Source: Desulfoluna spongiiphila (GTDB lineage Bacteria > Desulfobacterota > Desulfobacteria > Desulfobacterales > Desulfolunaceae). From it: DNA of 52,786 nucleotides. The translations under genes and the position numbers were made by a program. The notes beneath the pieces were generated by a model. It made no database searches, was not told the DNA's origin, and saw only the letters and a list, made by a program, of their open reading frames with translations. Positions 44,690 through 52,486 of the stretch are shown one piece after another (within the stretch, counting starts at the first letter, position 1; the number at the start of each line of letters is the position of its first letter). The DNA lies in assembly GCF_900101345.1 (NCBI RefSeq), contig NZ_FMUX01000030.1:1-52786 (forward strand), given 5' to 3'.

Positions 44690-46331
44690 CGGTCCCCCTG
44701 CCGGCAAGGGCATTGCGGATGGATGCGGAAAGCTCCCTTATTTCAAGGGGCTTCATCAACAGAAAATCGATGCCCGCATCCGAGACCTCACCTGCAGAGA
44801 CACTGTCGCTGTAGCCGGTACAGATAATCACCGGCACCTCGGGTCGCAGGTCCTTGACCTTGCGTGCCAGGGCGACGCCCGTCATCTTGGGCATGGTCAG
44901 GTCCGTGACCACCAGGTCAAAGGCTTCGGGGGATGCGGAAAAAAGATCCAGGGCCTCCCGGCTGTCCGTGACGGCCGTCACCGTGTAGCCCAGGCGCTCC
45001 AGCATGGACCCCACCATTTCGGTCAGGTCGGGCTCATCGTCCACGAAAAGAATCCGCTCGCGGCCACGGGCAAGCCCCACCACAACCGCGGGTTCCTCAC
45101 CGGCCCGCCCTTCGGAGACAGGAAAATAGAGGTGGAACACACTGCCCTCCCCTTCCTCGCTCTCCACGCGAACCGCCCCGCCATGGACTTTTAAAATCCC
45201 GTGGACCACGGAGAGCCCCATGCCGGTACCCTGGCCCTTGCCCTTGGTGGTGAAATAAGGATCGAAGATGCGTTTTTTCACATCAAGGTTCATGCCGCAC
45301 CCGGTGTCCCCCACCGAAAGTTTCATGTAGGCCCCGGGTTCGAGCTCGATGAACTCGTGGACGTCCACCTCGTTCAAGGTCACCACGTCCAGCAGGATAG
45401 ACAGGGTCCCTCCCTCGGCCATGGCATGGGCCGCGTTGGTGCACAGGTTCATGAGGATCTGATGAATCTGGGTGGAGTCGGCGTCGATGGGATACACCTT
45501 GGAGGTCATGGACTGCTTGATCTCGATGGTGCTGGGAAGGCTCGCGCGGAGGAGCTCCAGGGACTCACCGATGATCTGCTGCATAAAGACCGGCTTCTTC
45601 TCATGGACGGTCTGCCGACTGAAAGAGAGGATATGGCCCACCAGGTTGCGGGCGCGCTGGGAGGCTTTGTAGATCTGGTCGATGCTTTTGCGGGCCGGGT
45701 TGGATTCGTCCACGTCGAAACGGGCCAGCTCGATGTACCCCAGGATGGCGGCAAGGACGTTGTTGAAGTCATGGGCGATGCCCCCGGCAAGGGTCCCTAA
45801 GGCTTCCATCTTCTGGGCCTGGCGGAGCTGCTCTTCCATGGATTTGCGGGCCGAGGTGTCCCGGACAAGGGTCAGCTTTCGAAAGGGCTCCCCCCGGTTG
45901 TTCCTCAACAGCCAGCTGCGGACCTGGGTGGGTACCCGGCTGCCCCCTTTGCGGATAAACTCCTTTTCGTACTCCCCGGACTCCCCCTGGGCAAGAAGGG
46001 CCGGCGTCACGATGCGTGACTCCAGAAGGCGCCACTTTTCGGGGGTCATCTGCTGCTCGAAGCGATCGCACACCTCCCCAAGGGGGTACCCGACCATTTC
46101 AAGAAACGCAGGGTTGGCGTCTTCGATGCGTCCGTTCAAATCCGTGAACAAGATGCCGTCCCGGCTTGTCTTGAACAACTCTTCATAGCGCACAGGATCT
46201 TCGGGAGCGTCATGCCCCCGTACCTGCTCCTCTGAGGCGATCCCTTCGGCTTCAAGGAGCCTCCGGGCACGGGCCAGGGTGTGTTCATCGCCATGTACAA
46301 CAAGAACCGTTCGGTCAGAGTCCCGGTTCAA
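44667..46331 (-). CDS. hybrid histidine kinase (PAS-HisKA-HATPase-receiver)
   Basis: This cytoplasmic signalling protein has the order PAS (about 48-160), HisKA with the phospho-accepting His in ALGTLAGGIAHDFNNVLAAI (about residue 187), and HATPase_c with QILMNLCTNAAHAM, VGDTGCGMN and GTGMGLSVVHGIL. A C-terminal receiver has LFVDDEPDL, VVTDLTMPKMTG (phosphorylated Asp) and LLMKPLE. No membrane segment is seen. The extreme N-terminus (VLVVHGDEHTLARARRLL) looks like a receiver start reduced to a stub. The start is uncertain: TTG 46331 has AAGGGGG just upstream, while a GTG at 46394 would add 21 residues. The downstream small secreted protein is translationally coupled. Confidence 0.88.
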   Translation of the reverse strand: MNRDSDRTVLVVHGDEHTLARARRLLEAEGIASEEQVRGHDAPEDPVRYEELFKTSRDGILFTDLNGRIEDANPAFLEMVGYPLGEVCDRFEQQMTPEKWRLLESRIVTPALLAQGESGEYEKEFIRKGGSRVPTQVRSWLLRNNRGEPFRKLTLVRDTSARKSMEEQLRQAQKMEALGTLAGGIAHDFNNVLAAILGYIELARFDVDESNPARKSIDQIYKASQRARNLVGHILSFSRQTVHEKKPVFMQQIIGESLELLRASLPSTIEIKQSMTSKVYPIDADSTQIHQILMNLCTNAAHAMAEGGTLSILLDVVTLNEVDVHEFIELEPGAYMKLSVGDTGCGMNLDVKKRIFDPYFTTKGKGQGTGMGLSVVHGILKVHGGAVRVESEEGEGSVFHLYFPVSEGRAGEEPAVVVGLARGRERILFVDDEPDLTEMVGSMLERLGYTVTAVTDSREALDLFSASPEAFDLVVTDLTMPKMTGVALARKVKDLRPEVPVIICTGYSDSVSAGEVSDAGIDFLLMKPLEIRELSASIRNALAGRGTDEEMSLH

Positions 46332-46787
46332 TGCAACCCCCTTTTCTCTCTCATGGGAGAGTTTATCACGCAGAGCACACGTACACATGTTCACTCATAT
46401 CGGCACGCGAGCTGTTTATCTTTATGCCAAAACGGTTGAATTGCGCCAAAAAGCCACCCTAGCCCCCTTTAAAGCGCACATCCCGCGATGCCGGTAAACC
46501 CCCTGCTCTGCATAGAGCTTCACCCCATCATGTCACCGCCGACTCATTTGATTATCACGACACATTCAACGAGGGTATCTAACACACCTGTCCTTGCAGC
46601 ACCACCCCTGCCGCTGCCTTTTGCATGGCGGTATCCCCCCCGGAGGCTCGTTGCAGCACCGGGGAAGCGAGCCGGTTCCCTTCCACTTGTTTTTACAGTG
46701 GATCAAAAGCCTTTTCTCAACGCCCGCAGGCGTTAAAGCCGCGCCGCCCCTTGCAATTCATCACCCCGTGTTTATATTGATTAGACC
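46332..46787. other. divergent gap between histidine kinase and ClpX-like genes
   Basis: This 456-nt gap holds no gene that can be supported. It contains a GTG-start alternative for the kinase at its left edge, an inverted-repeat-like part near 46600-46680 (aggctcgttgcagcacc; compare ccttgcagcaccacc at 46590), and the promoter candidate for the ClpX-like gene at its right edge. Confidence 0.45.
46751..46778 (+). promoter_or_regulatory. sigma-70-type promoter candidate for the ClpX-like gene
   Basis: A -35 box TTGCAA (46751-46756) and a -10 box TATATT (46773-46778) are 16 nt apart. Transcription would start near 46785, almost at the ATG (46788). There is no Shine-Dalgarno sequence before that ATG, so the mRNA might be leaderless. 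Confidence 0.45.
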
Positions 46788-48575
46788 ATGAGCCATTATA
46801 ATGAAAACATACCCGACCCCAAGGAACTCGAAAAGGAGATCGGTAATTTCCTCAATCAAAAGTTTGGCGGAAACGTAAAGATCGTCTCTCCCTTCTCGAA
46901 ACCCGAGCGGGACAAAACCGAAGACAAGAGCGTCAGAGCCGAGAAGACGGGTTTTCAACTCGACTTCAACATGAAGCCCGAAGAGCTGGTTGCCTACCTG
47001 GACCAGTTTATCATCCGTCAGGAGAGGGCCAAAGCCGTTCTGGCAACCAAGATATGCACCCACTTTAACCGGATACGCCACCTGGAAGACGAGGGGCGCA
47101 AATCCGCGGGCATTGTGGGGGGCATCAAAAACAACGTCCTGATGATCGGCCCCACCGGCGTGGGCAAGACCTACATGATCAAGCTCATTGCCGACAAGAT
47201 CGGGGTCCCCTTTGTCAAGGGAGACGCCACCAAGTTCACGGAGGCCGGTTACGTGGGCGGCAACGTCGAGGACCTGATCCGCGACCTGGTGCGAGAAGCC
47301 GACGACAGCATCGAACGGGCCGAATACGGCATCGTTTATATTGATGAGGTGGACAAAATCGCCTCTTCCCCCAACCTCATGGGAGCCGACATCTCCCGCA
47401 CCGGTGTCCAGCGGGCCCTCCTCAAGCCCATGGAAGAGACCGATGTGGAGCTCAAGGTCCCCCATGACCCGGTCTCCATGCTCAAGGAGATGGAGCGCTA
47501 CCAGAAGACCGGGGCCCTTGAAAAACAGGTCATCAACACGGGCAACATCCTTTTTATCATGAGCGGTGCCTTCAACGGCCTGTCCGAGATCATCGAAAAA
47601 CGAAACCGAAAAAAAAGCATCGGCTTTGGCGCAACCCTCCATGACAACGCCGATACCGACGCCATCTTCCGCGAGCTCCGCACCGAAGACCTCGTGGAGT
47701 ATGGTTTTGAGTCCGAGTTTGTGGGACGCCTTCCCGTGCGCACCACCCTGGAGTCCCTCTCCGAAGACGACCTCTTCGAGATCCTTAAAAACCCCAACAA
47801 CCCGGTGATCCTCAGCAAAAAGCTGGACTTTTCGTCCTACGGCATCACCATCCGGTTCGACGATGAGATCCTCCGGGAGATCGCACGGCGTGCCCACCTC
47901 GAAAACACCGGGGCCCGAGGCCTTGTGAGCGCGGTGGAAGATGTACTGCTTCCCTTTGAGACCCGACTGCCCTCCATGGGCCTGAAAGAGTTTCCCGCCA
48001 CCATCGAAGCGGCACTGGATCCCGACAATACCCTCCGGTCCCTTTCGGACCCTGCCATGGCAGACGAGTGGAACGCGCGGTTCCGACACCTGGAAGAGCT
48101 GGAAGCCGAGGACCTGTCCGGGTACATCGCCAACCACTGGCAACAGCTGACCATCGGACACCTCCTGCCCATCACGCCCTGGCGTACGGAGCTGGCGTCA
48201 AGGCTCTGTATCGCAAGCGGAATCTCCACGGGAAGCGCCATTGAGAGAATTCATTCACATTATGAAGAGGTTAAAAAACTTGAGGTGAATTTTTTCTCGA
48301 AGTTTGGTATGCATGTCCTGTTTGATGAAGAGGCGGTGGATTTCCTCATGGACCAGATCCTGACGGCCGGGGCCACCGGCGACGAATTGTTCGCCAAAAT
48401 CACCGGAGATTTCGAACTCGGTCTCTCCCTTATCCGGGAAAAAACCGGGAAGACCCACTTTTTCATCACACGGGAGGCCCTGTTGACGCCCGAACTCTTC
48501 CTGGACGACCTCATCAAAGAGGAGCTTGTGGGAAAAGACGGCGCCATCCGCCTTCCCGACAACACAAAGACATAA
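46788..48575 (+). CDS. ClpX-like AAA+ ATPase lacking the zinc-binding domain
   Basis: This 595-aa protein has a ClpX-type AAA+ core. It shows KPEELVAYLDQFIIRQERAK at 63-82, the Walker A GPTGVGKT (121-128), pore loop GYVG (154-157), Walker B IVYIDEVDK (182-190), the IGF loop in KSIGFGATL (276-284), the Arg finger in FVGRLPV (311-317), and NTGARGL sensor 2. The N-terminal four-Cys zinc domain of ClpX is missing and replaced by about 60 unrelated residues. About 180 extra residues after the ClpX C-terminal domain (from about 410) are unrecognised. The retained IGF loop suggests it can dock on ClpP. The symbol clpX is not given because of these differences. It lies upstream of ahbC on the same strand. 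Confidence 0.85.
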   Translation: MSHYNENIPDPKELEKEIGNFLNQKFGGNVKIVSPFSKPERDKTEDKSVRAEKTGFQLDFNMKPEELVAYLDQFIIRQERAKAVLATKICTHFNRIRHLEDEGRKSAGIVGGIKNNVLMIGPTGVGKTYMIKLIADKIGVPFVKGDATKFTEAGYVGGNVEDLIRDLVREADDSIERAEYGIVYIDEVDKIASSPNLMGADISRTGVQRALLKPMEETDVELKVPHDPVSMLKEMERYQKTGALEKQVINTGNILFIMSGAFNGLSEIIEKRNRKKSIGFGATLHDNADTDAIFRELRTEDLVEYGFESEFVGRLPVRTTLESLSEDDLFEILKNPNNPVILSKKLDFSSYGITIRFDDEILREIARRAHLENTGARGLVSAVEDVLLPFETRLPSMGLKEFPATIEAALDPDNTLRSLSDPAMADEWNARFRHLEELEAEDLSGYIANHWQQLTIGHLLPITPWRTELASRLCIASGISTGSAIERIHSHYEEVKKLEVNFFSKFGMHVLFDEEAVDFLMDQILTAGATGDELFAKITGDFELGLSLIREKTGKTHFFITREALLTPELFLDDLIKEELVGKDGAIRLPDNTKT

Positions 48576-48639
48576 CGAATCCCTGCCGGCAGCCCTCGTT
48601 TCGCCCTGGGATTCGACACCATTCAAACGAGATACCAAC

Positions 48640-48663
48640 AAAGGCCCCTGTTTGAGGGCCTTT
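48640..48663 (+). terminator. hairpin between ClpX-like gene and ahbC
   Basis: aaaggccc/gggccttt forms an 8-bp stem with an 8-nt loop. Only a short T-run (ttt) follows, so it is a weak terminator or an attenuator before the heme genes. Confidence 0.5.
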
Positions 48664-48690
48664 GCTGTCACAACCGGAGAGTATACGTAG

Positions 48691-49878
48691 ATGATCGGAA
48701 TATCCAAACTCTACTGCGGAACCGTGGAACCCTCAGACGCCCTGCGCTACGGACGCCATTCCGGGAGCCTTCCTTCCCACCTGCTTCAGTTCTCTAAAGA
48801 CAAAAAGCCTGTGGTGGTCTGGAACTGCACCCGGGCATGCAACCTCAAATGCATCCACTGTTACGCCCAGGCCAAGGCGACCGGCGAAGACAACGAAATG
48901 ACCACCGAGGAGGGCAAGGCCCTCATCGACGACCTGGCGGCCTTCGGGGCCCCGGTCATCCTCTTTTCCGGCGGTGAGCCCCTCATGCGCAAGGACATGC
49001 CGGAGCTGGCCGAGTACGCCGTCTCCAAGGGGATGCGCGCCGTCATCTCCACCAACGGCACCCTCATCACAAAGGAAGTGGCCCAGAACCTGAAGCGCAT
49101 CGGCCTCTCCTACGTGGGCATCAGCATGGACGGCATGGAAGAGACCCATGACCACTTCCGCGGAGAAAAAGGCGCGTTCCAGGCCAGCCTGGAAGGCATC
49201 CGGAACTGCCAGGAAGCGGGCATCAAGGTGGGCCTTCGCTTTACCATGAACCGCATGAACGTCCGGGATATCCCGGCGGTATTCAAACTCCTCGAAGAGA
49301 TGGACATCCCCCGCATCTGCTTCTACCACCTGGTGTACGCCGGGCGAGGCGTCAAGATCGGTGACGAGGTGCTCTCCCACGAAGAGACCAGAAAGGCCGT
49401 GGACCTCATCGCCACCGAGGCCAAGCGCCTCCACGACGCGGGCAAGCCCAAGGAGGTCCTCACCGTGGACAACCACGCCGACGGCCCCCACATCTACCTG
49501 CGCATGCTCGAAGAGGACCCCAAACGCGCCGAGGAAGTGCTGGAACTCCTCCAGATGAACGAAGGCAACAGCTCCGGCCACGGCATCGGCTGCGTCAGCT
49601 GGGACGGCTCCGTTTACGCCGACCAGTTCTGGCGTCACCACAGCTTCGGCAACGTACGCCAGCGCCCCTTCTCTGAAATCTGGACCAAGCCCGAGGACGA
49701 CCTTCTCCTCAAGCTCAAAGAGAAGAAAAAGCACGTCACCGGAAGGTGCGCCAAGTGCAAATGGCTCGATATCTGCGCCGGCAACTTCCGCGTTCGCGCC
49801 GAAGCCGCCACCGGCGATGTCTGGGCCCCGGATCCCGAATGCTACTTAACCGATGAAGAGATCGGCTTGACCGAATAA
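48691..49878 (+). CDS. ahbC: 12,18-didecarboxysiroheme deacetylase (radical SAM)
   Basis: This 395-aa radical SAM enzyme belongs to the alternative heme pathway, in which AhbC removes the two acetate side chains of 12,18-didecarboxysiroheme to yield iron-coproporphyrin III. The cluster-binding CX3CX2C is CNLKCIHC in a VVWNCTRACNLKCIHCYA context, and FSGGEPLMRKDMPEL is the GGE motif. A C-terminal SPASM-like Cys set appears as CAKCKWLDIC and ECYL. The N-terminal ISKLYCGTVEPSDALRYGR is typical of AhbC. ATG 48691 has GGAGAG 9 nt upstream. hemB and ahbD follow on the same strand, which strongly supports the assignment. ahbA/B and sirohaem genes are not in the window. Confidence 0.93.
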   Translation: MIGISKLYCGTVEPSDALRYGRHSGSLPSHLLQFSKDKKPVVVWNCTRACNLKCIHCYAQAKATGEDNEMTTEEGKALIDDLAAFGAPVILFSGGEPLMRKDMPELAEYAVSKGMRAVISTNGTLITKEVAQNLKRIGLSYVGISMDGMEETHDHFRGEKGAFQASLEGIRNCQEAGIKVGLRFTMNRMNVRDIPAVFKLLEEMDIPRICFYHLVYAGRGVKIGDEVLSHEETRKAVDLIATEAKRLHDAGKPKEVLTVDNHADGPHIYLRMLEEDPKRAEEVLELLQMNEGNSSGHGIGCVSWDGSVYADQFWRHHSFGNVRQRPFSEIWTKPEDDLLLKLKEKKKHVTGRCAKCKWLDICAGNFRVRAEAATGDVWAPDPECYLTDEEIGLTE

Positions 49879-50039
49879 CCCTATGGGCCCGGTCACTGGC
49901 GCGGCACACACCATGCCGCGCCACCCCGGCCGCCCCCATGCCGAAGACGACGGCAAGGGCGCGCCCGCCTCACCCCGTGAGCCGTCGCGCCCTTTGACAG
50001 CCGGATCACCGGCCCTCGCCTTCCCGTAAGGAGTACCCG

Positions 50040-51017
50040 ATGCTGTTTCCCCAATACCGAGGACGACGCCTGAGAGCGTCATCCAGCCTGCGCCGCATGA
50101 TCCGCGAAACCTCCCTCTCCGTCAACGATCTGATCCTGCCCCTTTTTGCCATCGGCGGAAAAGGCGTCAAAAATCCCATTGAGTCCATGCCGGGACACTA
50201 CCAGTACTCCGTGGACAACATCGTCAAGGTGGCCAAGGAAGCCCGTGACCTTGGGATTCCTGCGGTGATGCTCTTCGGCATCCCCGACAAGAAAGACCCC
50301 CTCGGAACCTCTGCCTATGCCAAAAACGGCATCGTGCAGAAGGCGGTGCGCGAAGTGAAGAACAAAGTCCCCGATCTCACCGTCATCACCGACGTCTGCC
50401 TCTGCCAGTATACGGACCACGGCCACTGCGGCGTGGTGGAAAAAGGAAAGATCGACAACGACATGAGCCTCGATCTCCTGGCCCGTATCGCCGTCTCCCA
50501 TGCCAAGGCCGGCGCCGACATGGTGGCCCCCTCGGACATGATGGACGGCCGGGTGGGTGAAATCCGCGAAGCCCTCGACCAGGAGGACTTGGACGAGATC
50601 CCCATCATGAGCTACGCCGTAAAATACTGCTCCGCCTACTACGGTCCCTTCCGGGCCGCCGCCCACTCCGCCCCCACCTTCGGGGACCGGCGCACCTACC
50701 AGATGGACCCGGCCAACGTCCTGGAAGGCATCCGGGAGGCCACCATGGACGTCCAGGAAGGCGCGGACATCATCATGGTGAAACCGGCCCTCTCCTATCT
50801 GGACGTCATCTCCAAGGTCCGGGACGAAGTGGACCTGCCCATGGCTGCCTACAACGTCAGCGGCGAATACGCCATGATCAAGGCCGCGGACCAGCTCGGC
50901 TGGATCGACGGCACCAAGGTGATGATGGAGACCCTGACCTCCATCAAACGGGCAGGCGCGGACATCATCCTCACCTACCACGCCCTGGAAGCCGCCCGGG
51001 AGCTTGGCGGGAAATAG
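50040..51017 (+). CDS. hemB: porphobilinogen synthase (delta-aminolevulinate dehydratase)
   Basis: This 325-aa enzyme condenses two 5-aminolevulinate molecules into porphobilinogen, the entry to all tetrapyrroles. Two Schiff-base lysines are visible in MSYAVKYCSAYYGPFR and DIIMVKPALSYLDV. A zinc site is formed by Cys residues in TDVCLCQYTDHGHCG, so it is the zinc-dependent type. MVAPSDMMDGRV is a family signature. AAGGAG lies 7 nt before the ATG. It lies between ahbC and ahbD, 161 nt and 243 nt away, which suggests co-transcription with the heme genes. Confidence 0.97.
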   Translation: MLFPQYRGRRLRASSSLRRMIRETSLSVNDLILPLFAIGGKGVKNPIESMPGHYQYSVDNIVKVAKEARDLGIPAVMLFGIPDKKDPLGTSAYAKNGIVQKAVREVKNKVPDLTVITDVCLCQYTDHGHCGVVEKGKIDNDMSLDLLARIAVSHAKAGADMVAPSDMMDGRVGEIREALDQEDLDEIPIMSYAVKYCSAYYGPFRAAAHSAPTFGDRRTYQMDPANVLEGIREATMDVQEGADIIMVKPALSYLDVISKVRDEVDLPMAAYNVSGEYAMIKAADQLGWIDGTKVMMETLTSIKRAGADIILTYHALEAARELGGK

Positions 51018-51024
51018 AAGCATG

Positions 51025-51088
51025 AAAAAATGCCTCCGGCGGCCCTGCCGGGGGCCAAACTTTTGAAAAGTTTGACAAACAGGCCTTA
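51025..51088 (-). repeat. composite repeat fragment, copy E
   Basis: On the minus strand this is the last part of the composite element: cttaaggcctgtttgtcaaa, then cagggccgccggaggcat. It lies just after hemB. A perfect gaaaag/cttttc-type inverted repeat (aaacttttgaaaagttt) is inside it. Confidence 0.65.
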
Positions 51089-51152
51089 AGCGTGCGCGAT
51101 GCCGGCTGTTTCCCTATGCCGGTACACTGCGCGCATCAGACTTGCTTACTTC

Positions 51153-51200
51153 GCAACAGCGAAGTCTCCCTGCCGAAAGGCGGGGAGACTTCGTTGTTGC
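51153..51200 (+). promoter_or_regulatory. 22-bp hairpin with GAAA tetraloop in the ahbD leader
   Basis: Arms of 22 nt (51153-51174 and 51179-51200) pair fully if G-U pairs are allowed, around the loop gaaa. In RNA this is a very stable stem with a GNRA tetraloop. It ends 60 nt before the ahbD ATG. No U-run follows directly, so it is not a simple terminator; mRNA stabilisation, processing or a mobile palindrome are the possibilities. Confidence 0.75.
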
Positions 51201-51260
51201 AACCGGAATGTTTTTGCGGAGCTTTTTTCAAAAAGCGACCCGCCGGAGGCACGATACGAC

Positions 51261-52385
51261 ATGGACACGACGAAGATGCATGAGCATATGAAGCACGGAG
51301 GCCCTCACGGCCACGGCGGCGGGCACGGAAAAAAAGAGGCGGAGTTGAGGCTGGTGGCCTGGGAGACGACCCGGCGCTGCAACCTGAGCTGCGTGCACTG
51401 CCGTGCCGCAGCCGAGAACGGCCCCTACCCCGGAGAGCTGGATACCGAAGCCGCCTTCAGGCTTCTGGACCAGATCGCCGAGGTGAGCAAGCCCATCATC
51501 ATCCTGACCGGCGGCGAGCCCCTCCTGCGCGAGGACATCTTTGAGATCGCCGCTTACGGCAACAAACTCGGCATGCGCATGACCATGGCCCCCAACGGCA
51601 CCCTGGTCACTGCGGAGAACGCCAAAAAGATGGTGGAGTCGGGCATCGTGCGCATCAGCCTGAGCCTGGACGGCGCCACCAAAGCGTTTCATGACGGATT
51701 CCGCGGCGTGGACGGCGCCTACGACAGCGTCATGCAGGCGGTGGAACACGCCAAGGCAGCCGGCCTGGAGTTCCAGATCAACACCACCATCACCAAAGAG
51801 AACCTCTCCCAGATCCCGGACATCCTGGCCAAGGCCGAGGAGATCGGCGCCGTGGCCCACCACATCTTCCTCCTGGTGCCCACGGGCAGGGGAAAATACA
51901 TCGCCGACAGCGAGATCAACGCCAAAGAGTACGAGGAAACCCTCAACTGGTTCTACGACCAGCGTGAAAAAACCTCCCTCCAGCTCAAGGCCACCTGCGC
52001 CCCCCACTACTACCGGATCCTTCGCCAGCGGGCCAAAGAGGACGGCAAAAAAGTCACCTTCGAAACCCACGGCCTGGACGCGGTGACACGCGGCTGCCTG
52101 GGCGGCATCGGCTTCTGCTTTGTCTCCCACACCGGCACGGTGCAGCCATGCGGGTTCCTCCACACCGACTGCGGCAACGTCAAGGAGCAGCCCTTCGGCG
52201 AGATCTGGCAAAACTCCAAGGTTTTTAAAGAGCTCCGGGACTACGACCTCCTTGAAGGAAAATGCGGCCCCTGCGAGTACAAACGGGTCTGCGGCGGATG
52301 CCGGGCCAGGGCCTTCGAAGCCACAGGCAGCTACCTCACCGAAGAGCCCCTCTGCAGCTACAAACCGCCGCGCATGGAGAAATAG
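51261..52385 (+). CDS. ahbD: heme b synthase (radical SAM)
   Basis: This 374-aa radical SAM enzyme converts Fe-coproporphyrin III to heme b by decarboxylating two propionates, the last step of the siroheme-dependent pathway. CNLSCVHC is the CX3CX2C cluster motif in the context WETTRRCNLSCVHCRAA, and ILTGGEPLLREDIFE is the GGE motif. A C-terminal Cys-rich region (CGPCEYKRVCGGCRARAFEATGS in part) would hold the auxiliary cluster. The N-terminal 25 residues are unusually His/Gly-rich (HEHMKHGGPHGHGGGHG). ATG 51261 has GGAGG 11 nt upstream; extending upstream would run through the hairpin region. A strong terminator follows. Confidence 0.94.
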   Translation: MDTTKMHEHMKHGGPHGHGGGHGKKEAELRLVAWETTRRCNLSCVHCRAAAENGPYPGELDTEAAFRLLDQIAEVSKPIIILTGGEPLLREDIFEIAAYGNKLGMRMTMAPNGTLVTAENAKKMVESGIVRISLSLDGATKAFHDGFRGVDGAYDSVMQAVEHAKAAGLEFQINTTITKENLSQIPDILAKAEEIGAVAHHIFLLVPTGRGKYIADSEINAKEYEETLNWFYDQREKTSLQLKATCAPHYYRILRQRAKEDGKKVTFETHGLDAVTRGCLGGIGFCFVSHTGTVQPCGFLHTDCGNVKEQPFGEIWQNSKVFKELRDYDLLEGKCGPCEYKRVCGGCRARAFEATGSYLTEEPLCSYKPPRMEK

Positions 52386-52446
52386 CGCCAACCGGATAAA
52401 ACGTTGCCGGTTCCATGTGCCGCCAGACACATCCCAAAAATAAAAG

Positions 52447-52477
52447 ACCCTGTACGCTCAGCGTGCGGGGTTTTTTG
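52447..52477 (+). terminator. rho-independent terminator of the ahbC-hemB-ahbD unit
   Basis: ccctgtacgc/gcgtgcgggg forms a 10-bp stem (with G-T pairs) with a 3-nt loop, followed by six Ts. It lies about 60 nt after the ahbD stop. Confidence 0.9.
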
Positions 52478-52486
52478 TTTCAGACA

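Noticed and set aside
46761..48161. 466-codon minus-strand frame opposite the ClpX-like gene
   Set aside because: It is a shadow frame; AAA+ motifs on the plus strand are unambiguous.
51228..52430. 400-codon minus-strand frame opposite ahbD
   Set aside because: It is a high-GC shadow of ahbD and crosses its terminator-proximal end without any family signal.
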